Assembly: GCA_035439445.1 (NCBI GenBank)
Contig: DAORKG010000012.1
Coordinates: 1-64,000, forward strand
Source of the DNA: UBA4416 sp035439445
Lineage (GTDB): Bacteria; Bacteroidota; Bacteroidia; B-17B0; Aurantibacillaceae
Reading direction: 5' to 3'
DNA: 64,000 nt
The translations under genes were made by a program, and so were the position numbers. Of the stretch, positions 17,485 through 26,126 are shown one piece after another. Within the stretch, counting starts at the first letter, position 1. Each line of letters starts with the position of its first letter. Below the pieces are notes generated by a model. That model searched no databases. It was not told the origin of the DNA and worked only from the letters and a program-made list of their open reading frames with translations.

Positions 17485-18570
17485 TTGATTAAAAAATATT
17501 ATGATATTGTTATTGTAGGTGCTGGTCCTGCGGGATGCACGGCAGCTTTATATGCTCACAAATATAATTTAAGTTGTTTGGTAATTGATAAAGCATCATT
17601 TCCGAGAGATAAAATATGTGGAGATGCTTTTATGCCAGTATGTGAAACCATTTTGAATGAACTAAATTTAAGTTTTAATGACATTCACAGTAGTGATTAT
17701 TGTTTGGTTACAAAAGTAAATTTTTACTCTGAAGAAGAAAAATTAGAAGTCCCCACATCTGTGTTTAATTGCAAAAGAAGTGTATTTGATAATTACTTAT
17801 ATACTAAAACTAACAAAGCTGTTCTCGTATTGCAAAATGCTAAACCAATTTCTTTAATAAAAACCAATTTGGAGATTTCAGGATTGTTTTTTGAATGGCA
17901 AAATGAGGTGTACGAAGTTAATTGTAAATACGTTGTTGGAGCCGATGGAGCGTCATCAAAAATTAGAAGATTAGCTGATTTTCCAAAAATGAATGACTAT
18001 GCTATTGCTTGTAGAAGTTATTTACCAATTCATAAAGAATTACCAATGTTTAGTATTAAATATTTAAAGGATGTTACTCCTGGATATTTTTGGATTTTTA
18101 AGGTAAATAAAGATGAAGTGAATGTTGGCACAATATTATTTGATAGACATGATGAAAATTTGAAAATTAGACATAAGCAATATGTTATGCGCTTTCTAGA
18201 AGTTGATATTCAGGATAAGCAAATTAACTTTTGGCAGTTACCTTTTACTAAAACGGCCTCCAGTATCAGCAGAGATGGTTGCTTTTTAATAGGAGATGCC
18301 GCAGGACTAATTGATCCATTGATAGGGCACGGTATAGATACAGCCATGATTAGCGCTAAGGTTTGTATTGAATCTATTGCTACAGGAAACACCAAATCCA
18401 ATGTTTCAATGAAATATCAAGAAGAAATTACCAGAAAAATATTGGACGTTGGCAATATAAATAGATGCATTAAGGATAAGCTAACAATGTTTCAAAGCAA
18501 TTCAAATCAACTATTATTAGATGAATATTTAACACATTTAAACAAAGGGCACTTAAATTATAATATCTAA
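17485..18570 (+). CDS. FAD-dependent oxidoreductase, geranylgeranyl-reductase-like, TTG start
   Basis: This 361-residue flavoprotein has the Rossmann motif VGAGPAGCTAAL at residues 10-21, DKASFPRDKICGD, the NAD(P)H/FAD-linking region VVGADGASSKIRR and the second FAD motif GDAAGLIDPLIGHGID. These are hallmarks of the geranylgeranyl reductase / PHBH superfamily, which includes reductases of polyprenyl chains, halogenases and monooxygenases. It starts at TTG 17485, one base after the previous stop; no earlier ATG exists in frame. It may saturate or oxidise a lipid or polyprenyl part of the island product. Its 3' end overlaps the opposing gene by 4 bp. Confidence 0.8.
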   Translation: MIKKYYDIVIVGAGPAGCTAALYAHKYNLSCLVIDKASFPRDKICGDAFMPVCETILNELNLSFNDIHSSDYCLVTKVNFYSEEEKLEVPTSVFNCKRSVFDNYLYTKTNKAVLVLQNAKPISLIKTNLEISGLFFEWQNEVYEVNCKYVVGADGASSKIRRLADFPKMNDYAIACRSYLPIHKELPMFSIKYLKDVTPGYFWIFKVNKDEVNVGTILFDRHDENLKIRHKQYVMRFLEVDIQDKQINFWQLPFTKTASSISRDGCFLIGDAAGLIDPLIGHGIDTAMISAKVCIESIATGNTKSNVSMKYQEEITRKILDVGNINRCIKDKLTMFQSNSNQLLLDEYLTHLNKGHLNYNI

Positions 18571-19373
18571 ACATTATCTGAAATAAAGGATTTAACTCCA
18601 TCAAACGGAATAAAATCATTTGAACAATTTTTATCAATAAAGTAAATAGAACAAACTTCTCCATTGGAGTCTATTCCTGGCGAATACATCAGGAAATTTG
18701 ATTTTTTAGCAAATTCTAAAAAATATTGTTTAATGCTATTTGTGGTTGTTTGTTTCAAAAACTCTTCAATGAAATGTTGATCCGTGGTTATTAAGTCTAT
18801 TTTTTGTTTATTTAAGGTTTCTACACATTCAATTTCATCAATTTTGTTGACGTCAAACATTGAATTCGAAAGTTTAAATTTTTTCGATAGATCATTAATG
18901 CAATCTTTGTCACTGTAGTAAAAATAATTTTTAATGTAAATCTGGTCTCTTTTATACTCATAACAGATCCCTGAATTTTTTATAGGTTTTGTAATTATTT
19001 TATTGAAGTAATTTGAATTTATATTATTAAATTTATTAGAGCGTAAATGAAAGTAATGGGTGAGGATTAAATTAGGTTCAATTTTTAAAGCAAATGTAGC
19101 TCCTTGATGTAACGACTCGTATTTTTTACTTTCCTGCCAGATATTATAAAAATCTTTAAATTTTGACAGATTTTTTACAGGAAGTGCTTTTTGAATCTCT
19201 TGATCATTTAGACGATTAAAAAATGAAAAATAAAATTTGTAGTTTAAAATACTATTTCTATTAAAGTTAATGCCAACATAACTTAAGAAAGGATATCCTT
19301 TAGTATCAATAGAGTAAATATCATTGATATAATTTTTAAAACTAGTATCTTTTAAAATTTCATCTAAATTCAT
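18567..19373 (-). CDS. Unrecognised 268-residue protein in the biosynthetic island
   Basis: I do not recognise this protein. It has no signal peptide or membrane segment and is rich in Lys, Asn, Phe and Tyr. Several beta-strand-like segments recur with a related look: LNYKFYFSFFNRL, LILTHYFHLRS, IYIKNYFYYSDKD and VCSIYFIDKN, each followed by a helical or polar stretch. Such a strand-helix repetition is reminiscent of the ABBA prenyltransferase barrel, but no diagnostic residues were confirmed and this is only a lead. It is transcribed opposite to the flavoprotein and hydroxylase genes on either side, so it has its own promoter. Confidence 0.65.
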   Translation of the reverse strand: MNLDEILKDTSFKNYINDIYSIDTKGYPFLSYVGINFNRNSILNYKFYFSFFNRLNDQEIQKALPVKNLSKFKDFYNIWQESKKYESLHQGATFALKIEPNLILTHYFHLRSNKFNNINSNYFNKIITKPIKNSGICYEYKRDQIYIKNYFYYSDKDCINDLSKKFKLSNSMFDVNKIDEIECVETLNKQKIDLITTDQHFIEEFLKQTTTNSIKQYFLEFAKKSNFLMYSPGIDSNGEVCSIYFIDKNCSNDFIPFDGVKSFISDNV

Positions 19374-19463
19374 GTTATGTAAATATACTATTTTGTAAAT
19401 AGAATTTAAATCTGTTTTTATTATTTGATATTAATCAGCTTGTTATTTTAGCTTGTTATTATT

Positions 19464-20267
19464 TTGTTTCTATTAATTTTTTTACTTTCACTCTTATTAT
19501 TATTTATCTTTTTTGACATGGAAAAACTTTGGTTTAGTATTTATGACAGGACAAATTACAATGGATCCGAACCAGCATTCTTCAATCCTAGTGATTATGA
19601 TTTTAGTAAGATTATCTTAAATAATTATTCGGTAATAAAAGATGAGTTGTTAATGTATTTAAAATCTCATCAATTAGAAAGTTATTTTAACGAATCCATG
19701 GTTGCATCAAAAAACAGTTGGAAAACTATTTCTTTAAAAACATGGAATATTGAAATTTATGAAAACCATAAATATTTCCCTCAAACATTAAAAATTATTC
19801 AATCTATACCGTCTTTAGTATCTGCATCATTTAACTTATTAGAGCCCAAAGGCCATATTATCCCACATTGTGGCGACACAAATGGTATTTTTAGATGTCA
19901 TTTAGGTTTAAGTATTCCTGCAAAAATGCCACTTTGTGGTTTTAGGGTAAAAGAGGAATGGAGGAGTTGGGAAGATGGTGAGTTAATTGTATTTACGGAT
20001 GCTCTTAATCATGAGGCAATTAATTTATCGGATGAAAACAGATTTATTTTTTTATTTGATATAGTTAGAGAGGAATATACAGAAAGGAAAAAAAAGATTT
20101 GTGCAACTGTTATTACCTCTCTATTTTTACAAAGGTGGTCACAAAACATTCCCATACTTGCAAAATCACCTCTTTGGGTTCAGATTTCTGCAGCTAAAAT
20201 GCTTTATCCATTTGCTTATATTGCTATTCCTATTAGAAATACTATTTATAGGTATATTAAGAAATAA
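19464..20267 (+). CDS. Membrane-anchored AspH/LpxO-family hydroxylase, TTG start
   Basis: This 267-residue protein begins with a single strongly hydrophobic segment (LLIFLLSLLLLFIFF). The hydroxylase core follows: IIPHCGDTNGIFRCHLGL, WEDGELIVFTDALNHEAIN and ENRFIFLFD, with both iron histidines and the Arg conserved. An N-terminal membrane anchor is also found in LpxO-type lipid hydroxylases, which favours a lipid substrate. The start is TTG 19464; ATG 19518 would remove the anchor and is the main alternative. A hydrophobic C-terminal tail (about 230-255) may also contact the membrane. It is the third member of this family within 4 kb. Confidence 0.78.
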   Translation: MFLLIFLLSLLLLFIFFDMEKLWFSIYDRTNYNGSEPAFFNPSDYDFSKIILNNYSVIKDELLMYLKSHQLESYFNESMVASKNSWKTISLKTWNIEIYENHKYFPQTLKIIQSIPSLVSASFNLLEPKGHIIPHCGDTNGIFRCHLGLSIPAKMPLCGFRVKEEWRSWEDGELIVFTDALNHEAINLSDENRFIFLFDIVREEYTERKKKICATVITSLFLQRWSQNIPILAKSPLWVQISAAKMLYPFAYIAIPIRNTIYRYIKK

Positions 20268-20271
20268 TTTT

Positions 20272-21330
20272 TTATTGTCTTATTTTGTTCTCGAATTTCG
20301 CTTTTCGAACTTCATTTAAGTAGTGATGTATTTTGGGTGAATTTAATAGATAAAAAATAAATACTCTTATATATCCAGGTAAACTAATTGTTTTGTAGTA
20401 TAATCTTGAGATAATGTTTGGGTTTGTGCTTGGGAAGTAATCAAAAAGAATTCCTCTACTTCCTGAAAGTGTTTCAATGCACTGTATTTCTGAGTTACTA
20501 AACTCTTTTTTCCATGCAGCAACTCTATCACTGTTAACGGGTTTCATTAAATCAGTATTTGTTTTGATTGCCCTTGCATGGATTTTATCAGGAATTTTAG
20601 TATTGGCTATTTTCTCCTTTAATTTTTCATTAAATTTAAAGGCCTCGTTATCATATGGTATATTCAAAAAGTTTAAAACTTTTTGCATTTGCTCCTCTTT
20701 ATTTAAAACGAAGTCTTCATATTTTATTATGAAGATTTCATTATTCATTTTTTGTTTAATCTCTAATAATTTATCAATGTGAAAATTCCATGCTGCGCAA
20801 TAATAACCAAGAGATTTAACACTTATAAAAGGGTTTTGACTTTGACGATTAGATAAGACATATGATCGATAGTCGCGAAGTATGGTTACAAATTTTGCGT
20901 CAGGAAAAATAGTTTTGATTTTTTCTGTGTGAAAAGTATAGAAAGGGTTTTTATCAATAATAAATGATATGGAATCTAAATCTCTTTTTGATTGATAAAG
21001 GCTTATATATAAAAATTTCGTTAGTTGAGAGTAGGTAATATTATCTCCAACTTTAATATCTTTAAGTATATTGTTACAATTTGTGTCGAAGTAATTGTTG
21101 TTTTTTGAAGAATCAATTATTTTGAAGTATTTTATGAGGTCATTAATTAATTCCTGGGATATAGTTGTAACATTTCTATATTTATTATAGAAGTATATAA
21201 AGTGTTTTATTTCTGGTGCAGAAATACAATCCTTATGATTATTAAAAATCATTGCCAATAAAGTTGTACCACTTCTTCCAGGACCAATAATAAAATGAAT
21301 CTTTATTTTATCAAGTTTTGAAAAATCCAT
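20272..21330 (-). CDS. Sulfotransferase family protein
   Basis: This 352-residue cytoplasmic protein has the PAPS 5'-phosphosulfate loop GPGRSGTTLLAMIF (residues 15-28). The 3'-phosphate region is TILRDYRSYVLSNRQS, with the partner motif FIIKYEDFVLNKEEQMQKVL. Such enzymes move sulfate from PAPS to a hydroxyl or amine of a carbohydrate, lipid or peptide. A TAAATTTG box (21355-21362) suggests its own promoter. Together with the next gene it points to a sulfated product, possibly sulfated on hydroxyls installed by the AspH-type enzymes. Confidence 0.85.
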   Translation of the reverse strand: MDFSKLDKIKIHFIIGPGRSGTTLLAMIFNNHKDCISAPEIKHFIYFYNKYRNVTTISQELINDLIKYFKIIDSSKNNNYFDTNCNNILKDIKVGDNITYSQLTKFLYISLYQSKRDLDSISFIIDKNPFYTFHTEKIKTIFPDAKFVTILRDYRSYVLSNRQSQNPFISVKSLGYYCAAWNFHIDKLLEIKQKMNNEIFIIKYEDFVLNKEEQMQKVLNFLNIPYDNEAFKFNEKLKEKIANTKIPDKIHARAIKTNTDLMKPVNSDRVAAWKKEFSNSEIQCIETLSGSRGILFDYFPSTNPNIISRLYYKTISLPGYIRVFIFYLLNSPKIHHYLNEVRKAKFENKIRQ

Positions 21331-21354
21331 GTAATAAATATACTGTTAAAAATT

Positions 21355-21362
21355 CAAATTTA
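21355..21362 (-). promoter_or_regulatory. -7 promoter box for the 20272-21330 sulfotransferase
   Basis: TAAATTTG on the minus strand matches TAnnTTTG, 25 bp upstream of the start at 21330. No clear TTG -33 partner. Confidence 0.3.
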
Positions 21363-21374
21363 CTAGTCTAATTG

Positions 21375-22418
21375 TTATCCAGGTAAATCACTGACTTTAT
21401 TTATAGGTTTCAAAAATGAAAATGCCTTGTAAATAATTAATAAGTTGTAAATTTTAGTTAATATGTTTTTTTTATTCAAAAAAAACATAGCTCTTATATA
21501 GCTTTTATTAAATCGGATTGAATTAGTAGTTTTTGTTTCGTAGCCATATTTATAGGCAACTTCACCACATATATTCGTCACTATCTCGGCCTGTGTTTCA
21601 CTGAGATCTTTTTCCCAAATTCCTACCTTATTAGCATTTACTTTTGTTTTTAAACTCGAATGAATTTTGTCGAAAAGTTGCTTGCTAGATTCAGTGAATT
21701 TTAAATATTCACTATTTATTCCTTCATTAAAATTTAATGTATTTGAATCGTAGTCAATATTTAAAAATTCACTTATTTTTTTTAATTCTTCTTCTGTATT
21801 TATTACCAAATTTTCATATTTAACATAGTGTATTTTATCCTTGGGTACTTTTTTTGTATCTTGTATAATTGTTTTAAAAACATAATTCCAATTTACACTG
21901 GCGGAATATACATCTTGCCTAGTTTTAGCCTTTCTGGCCCTGTTTAATTTAATGGCTACCGTATCTCTGGGATCTCTGACTAAAACAATAAATTTCGCCG
22001 CTGGAAATTGTAGTTGCAAATCTTTTAATATATAATGATGTCTAATTTGCTTATCTATTATTGTAGTTACATTGTCTTTATTTTTTTGAGGAAAAAAATT
22101 TAAATATGTAAGTTTGATAGCTTTCTCGACATTTAATTTAGGAAAGGCTAATAGAGAATTTAATAATTGATCCTTTGTGCCAAATTGTTCATTGAATTTA
22201 TTTTCCCAAAAAAAATAAAAGTCATCTACATACCTCAAAACAATTGTTTTATCCCAATTTTTATATTTTTTATATTTTTTGTATAAGAAGTATGCAAATG
22301 GTTCTTCATTCGCAGTTATAATGTTTGGGTGTGCATTAAGCATTGAAGACAATAATGTACTGCCCGATCTTTCAAATGACAAAATATATACATGGGATAT
22401 TTTATCTAGATCTTGCAT
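21375..22418 (-). CDS. Sulfotransferase family protein, second copy
   Basis: This 347-residue protein has LSFERSGSTLLSSML as the PAPS phosphosulfate loop, VLVRDPRDTVAIKLNRA as the 3'-phosphate region and HYVKYENLVINTEEEL as the following conserved helix. It is clearly a sulfotransferase but well diverged from its neighbour, so the two probably act on different positions or substrates. Its start codon overlaps the stop of the SET-domain gene by one base (TAATG), which indicates cotranscription and coupled translation with that gene. Confidence 0.85.
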   Translation of the reverse strand: MQDLDKISHVYILSFERSGSTLLSSMLNAHPNIITANEEPFAYFLYKKYKKYKNWDKTIVLRYVDDFYFFWENKFNEQFGTKDQLLNSLLAFPKLNVEKAIKLTYLNFFPQKNKDNVTTIIDKQIRHHYILKDLQLQFPAAKFIVLVRDPRDTVAIKLNRARKAKTRQDVYSASVNWNYVFKTIIQDTKKVPKDKIHYVKYENLVINTEEELKKISEFLNIDYDSNTLNFNEGINSEYLKFTESSKQLFDKIHSSLKTKVNANKVGIWEKDLSETQAEIVTNICGEVAYKYGYETKTTNSIRFNKSYIRAMFFLNKKNILTKIYNLLIIYKAFSFLKPINKVSDLPG

Positions 22419-22834
22419 TATTTTCTGCCTCTACCAATACTAATATTGTAGCGAACGCAATCCCAGTATTCTTTGGTATAGCTAACAAAAATTTCTTCTC
22501 CTGCTTTTATGTCTTTGGTACTTAAAATCCAGCATCTATTACCTTCGGTTTCATATACACAGTTATTCTTTAATCCTTTTACTCTGCCTAATCCAGCAGC
22601 ATCATTTGCATATCTGGCCTTGTGCTGAGGAGTGTTCCATGCATCAATACAATGTTTTTTATTTATGAAAAATAAATAGCCATCCTCATCTCTTTCAACA
22701 CGTTTTTCATATTCTTTCCAGTCGATAATTTCGCCTAGATACTCAATAATACGTGTGCCTTTTTTTATTGCCGTTGTGGTAAATAAACCTTTGCCCGAAT
22801 TTGGTAGTTGTGATGTTTTTACGATTAATGCCAT
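22418..22834 (-). CDS. SET-domain protein-lysine methyltransferase-like protein
   Basis: This 138-residue single-domain protein has SET motifs in order: SGKGLFTTTAIKKGTRIIEY, the YANDAAG segment in the place of the usual RFINHSC/N region, and AGEEIFVSYTKEYW at the end. SET enzymes methylate lysines using S-adenosylmethionine. Free-standing bacterial SET proteins of this size exist but have few known targets. It is translationally coupled to a sulfotransferase, an unusual pairing. It may simply be a passenger, or may modify a protein of the island. Confidence 0.8.
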   Translation of the reverse strand: MALIVKTSQLPNSGKGLFTTTAIKKGTRIIEYLGEIIDWKEYEKRVERDEDGYLFFINKKHCIDAWNTPQHKARYANDAAGLGRVKGLKNNCVYETEGNRCWILSTKDIKAGEEIFVSYTKEYWDCVRYNISIGRGRK

Positions 22835-22910
22835 AGTTGGGTAAAGATAATATCTACATCTGATTTACGAAAAAAATCTTACCTTTATTTATACTTTTTC
22901 TTATTATCTC

Positions 22911-24986
22911 ATGAGAATTTTTCTTTTTATCCTAATCCCATTTTCTATATCTGTATCAGCACAAACATTAAACCTTCCTCCTCGTCAGGTAAACGCTATG
23001 AATGGCACTCAATTTATTGCTGCTATTACACCTTTGTCATTTACATTACGTGAAAATTTAATATTACAAGAGGTGATTAATGGAAACGTGCCCAATTTTT
23101 ATAGAATATTATCTCCAGTAACATCAACTGCGGTTATCAGTGGCACTAATCAAAGCGTTACGTATTATGTTATTCCTGATTATTTAGCTATTGGCTGCGA
23201 TACAAATTATTTTCTGTGTCCTATGTCGCCAATTGTTGCTACTAAGATTGCTGATTCAATAGGTTGTACTTTACCTACTCGTAAAATGGTAAATGATATT
23301 TATGCTCAATCTGCATTAAAACTGTCCCCACTTACTATCCCGGCTAGTGGAACCATGACCACAGTTCAAGCTTTCGATCAGCACAATGGCATGGTTAAAA
23401 CACAACGAAATAGTTTTTTAGGCACTTATCCATTAGGCACTCTAACCGGAGGCGACAAAAAAGATGTGGTGATTTCAAATCAAATTTATACTACGGCTAA
23501 TCGTGTGGTTATTTATGGTTGGCACACAAGTGTTGGTAATCCGATACAACCTTTAAGTAATGTTCATGCTGATACTTATATGGATTATAGTCATGGAATA
23601 CGATTAGTACAAAACGATGTTATGTACAATGGAACACCAACAACTGTTAAAGCGATTTTGCAATCATCTACTTTAAATTCTTTGTTAAGTGATGAAGGTG
23701 TTATTAATCCTCCGGAATACCCATATGGAAATCCTATTACCTCTTTAGCCACTCCAAAATCTTTTGCTGTGATTAATAAAGCCAATAATACTTTGGAAGT
23801 AAAAGTAAAGAATGATGGAAATGCAACGCATTACAAAATATATACAAGCACAAATGGTATTACTTTTAGTGCTCCTGTAATCTTAAACAAAAGCAATTTA
23901 TTATTAACGGGATTAACTCCAAATCAAGTTTACTATATTAAGATAGCGGCATACAATTCAACCTATTCTATTACATCATCTACCAGCGAATTACTTGGGG
24001 CTGTGCCTTGCAATTATCAAGATAGTATGTTAGTGGTAAATGGTTTTGACAGAGCGGTTACCGGAAATACACTTGATTTTATAAGACAACACGGTAGTTC
24101 TTTATATGCCGGTGGCCATAATTTTTCGACGGCTACTAATGAAGCGCTTCAAGATGCTTTAATTAATTTATCTACTTACAAAAGCGTAGATTGGATATTA
24201 GGAAAAGAAAGTACAGTAAATGAAACATTCAGTTCAACCGAACAAACTTTAGTAAGCAATTATTTAAAACAAGGAGGTAAACTATTAGTAAGTGGTTCCG
24301 AAATAGCATGGGATTTGGATAATAGTGGAACTGTGACTGACAAAGCTTTTATTTCTAATTATTTGAAAGCAACATATGCGTTTGATGCTCCTAATAGTCA
24401 AGCCTCTACTTGGTATAAAAGTATTAACGAAACAAGTAACAGTATTTTTAATTTAGCAGACACCATTTATTTTGACAATGGAAATCATGGTACTTACAAT
24501 GTTGATTATCCGGATGTGATTGTCCCTTTTAATGGTGGAGTTTCTGCTCTCAGGTATACAAATAATACCACTAGCACTTCGGCCGTTTATTTTTCAGGAA
24601 TGTTTCCTTCAGGAACAGTTAACGGAAAATTAGTTTATTTTGGATTTCCTTTAGAAACAGTATACGACGTTCCTAAACGAAACAATTTATTTGCTGATTG
24701 CTGGACGTTCTTTTTCTCAAATGTGGTTACTGGAATAGAAAATTTAGAAGATACTTTTTTTACTATTTACCCAAACCCATCAAAAGGGCTTGTAACAATT
24801 TATTGTATTGAACCAATTTCCAAAATTGAAGTTTTGAATATACAAGCACAAGTTTTAAAAACTCAAATTGGAGAGCCTTCTGTTGAATCTGTAGATCTAT
24901 CAGAGTTAAATGATGGCATTTATTTTTTAAGATTTAAAACAGAAAAGAATTTAATCACTCAGAAAGTGATAAAACAAAGCAATTAA
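22911..24986 (+). CDS. T9SS type A sorted secreted protein with Fn3 domain
   Basis: This 691-residue protein has a signal peptide (MRIFLFILIPFSISVSAQ). A fibronectin type III-like segment lies at residues 285-365 (SLATPKSFAVINKANNTLEV, then GLTPNQVYYIKIAAYN). A region that looks alpha/beta follows (MLVVNGFDRA, VDWILGKES, YLKQGGKLLVSGSEIAWDLD). It ends in a type A T9SS sorting domain (FTIYPNPSKGLVTIY, then LNDGIYFLRFKTEK). Similar layouts occur in secreted Bacteroidota proteins annotated as xanthan-lyase-like, but no catalytic motif can be shown. Probably cell-surface or extracellular. Confidence 0.8.
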   Translation: MRIFLFILIPFSISVSAQTLNLPPRQVNAMNGTQFIAAITPLSFTLRENLILQEVINGNVPNFYRILSPVTSTAVISGTNQSVTYYVIPDYLAIGCDTNYFLCPMSPIVATKIADSIGCTLPTRKMVNDIYAQSALKLSPLTIPASGTMTTVQAFDQHNGMVKTQRNSFLGTYPLGTLTGGDKKDVVISNQIYTTANRVVIYGWHTSVGNPIQPLSNVHADTYMDYSHGIRLVQNDVMYNGTPTTVKAILQSSTLNSLLSDEGVINPPEYPYGNPITSLATPKSFAVINKANNTLEVKVKNDGNATHYKIYTSTNGITFSAPVILNKSNLLLTGLTPNQVYYIKIAAYNSTYSITSSTSELLGAVPCNYQDSMLVVNGFDRAVTGNTLDFIRQHGSSLYAGGHNFSTATNEALQDALINLSTYKSVDWILGKESTVNETFSSTEQTLVSNYLKQGGKLLVSGSEIAWDLDNSGTVTDKAFISNYLKATYAFDAPNSQASTWYKSINETSNSIFNLADTIYFDNGNHGTYNVDYPDVIVPFNGGVSALRYTNNTTSTSAVYFSGMFPSGTVNGKLVYFGFPLETVYDVPKRNNLFADCWTFFFSNVVTGIENLEDTFFTIYPNPSKGLVTIYCIEPISKIEVLNIQAQVLKTQIGEPSVESVDLSELNDGIYFLRFKTEKNLITQKVIKQSN

Positions 24987-24990
24987 GAAT

Positions 24991-25482
24991 TTATTTTTCA
25001 GAAACAGCTTTCTCAAGCATTTCATAAGTCATTTTACCCTCATGAAAGACAGTTTTTAATTTGTTTTTTCTGGTAATTAATGTTGCAGGAATAGCACCGC
25101 TCCATTGTTCGGATATTTTATTGATAAAATCATTCCCATTTATTTCATCCAGTAAAACCACTTCGGCAGTATATTTATTTTTACTTAAAAAGTCTTTTAG
25201 TTTCTTATCAAGCTCTTCTTTAAAATCCATGCTCACTAAAAGTACTTTTACTTTTAGGTCTTTAGACTCCTTATGTATTTTTTCAAACTCAGGTAATTCT
25301 GCTACACATGGTTTGCACCATGTTGCCCAAAAGTTGACAATATAGGTGGTGTCACTGTTATTATGAATACGTTTTAGTAGGTCATTTATTTTATATACTG
25401 CCACAGTTTGACTTTTTGAGGAAAGTGACATAAAGAAGACGGCTATTAACAATAATTTATTGATGTTTAGCTTTATACGCAT
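24991..25482 (-). CDS. TlpA/thioredoxin-like periplasmic disulfide reductase
   Basis: This 163-residue protein has a signal peptide or anchor (LLIAVFFMSL, ending SKSQ) and a thioredoxin fold. The active site is Cys56-Lys-Pro-Cys59 in NFWATWCKPCVAELPEFEK, and the cis-Pro region is SGAIPATLITRKN. TlpA/ResA-type proteins keep cysteines reduced in the periplasm, for example for heme or copper insertion. The gene overlaps the end of the upstream Sco gene by 26 bp, so the two are cotranscribed and probably cooperate in respiratory oxidase maturation. Confidence 0.88.
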   Translation of the reverse strand: MRIKLNINKLLLIAVFFMSLSSKSQTVAVYKINDLLKRIHNNSDTTYIVNFWATWCKPCVAELPEFEKIHKESKDLKVKVLLVSMDFKEELDKKLKDFLSKNKYTAEVVLLDEINGNDFINKISEQWSGAIPATLITRKNKLKTVFHEGKMTYEMLEKAVSEK

Positions 25483-26122
25483 ATTCTTCTAATAATAAGT
25501 TTATATCTGTAATTAATCTTGATACTTCTAAACTATCTGTTCCATCATAAAATCCTCTTAAATGCCTTTCTTTATCTACTAGTGCAAAGTTTTGAGTATG
25601 TATAAAATCATTTTCATCACCATTTCCTTCCTCTGCATTTAATAAATAACTAGTTCGTGCCATATCATACAAATGCTTTTTTTCACCAGTTAAAAACAGC
25701 CATTTTTTATCTTTCACTCCATGTAATTTGGCATATTCCATTAACACATTTACTGAATCTTCTTCAGGAGAAACAGTATGTGAGAGAATTAAAATATCTT
25801 CCCTGTTTGAAAATTGTTTGTACACTCTTTCTAATTCACCGCTCATGATAGGGCAAATTGACTGGCATGTAGTAAAGAAAAAGTCAGTGACATAAATTTT
25901 TCCTTTCACGGTTTCTTCAGTTACTTTTTCATTGTACTGGTTAGTAAACATAAAAGGTTTAACGGTATGATATGAAGTGTCTCCATCTTTCATACTGTTT
26001 TTTTGACCATAATATGGAAGAAGTCGTAGTGGCTTTTGTTCGATTTTGTTAAAAAAATACCAGCCAACAAAAATGGTAGGTATAATTAATAATGCCCAAT
26101 AATAATTACCTTTAGATTTCAT
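25457..26122 (-). CDS. SCO1/SenC-family copper chaperone
   Basis: This 221-residue protein has one N-terminal membrane anchor (LLIIPTIFVGWYFF) and a thioredoxin-like Sco domain. The copper ligands are Cys86 and Cys90 (FFTTCQSICP) and His175 (FIHTQNFALVD). SCO proteins deliver copper to the CuA centre of cytochrome c oxidase. It is translated from an ATG only a few bases downstream of a canonical promoter, and overlaps the TlpA-like gene. No oxidase genes are in the window. Confidence 0.92.
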   Translation of the reverse strand: MKSKGNYYWALLIIPTIFVGWYFFNKIEQKPLRLLPYYGQKNSMKDGDTSYHTVKPFMFTNQYNEKVTEETVKGKIYVTDFFFTTCQSICPIMSGELERVYKQFSNREDILILSHTVSPEEDSVNVLMEYAKLHGVKDKKWLFLTGEKKHLYDMARTSYLLNAEEGNGDENDFIHTQNFALVDKERHLRGFYDGTDSLEVSRLITDINLLLEEYAYKAKHQ

Positions 26123-26126
26123 TATG

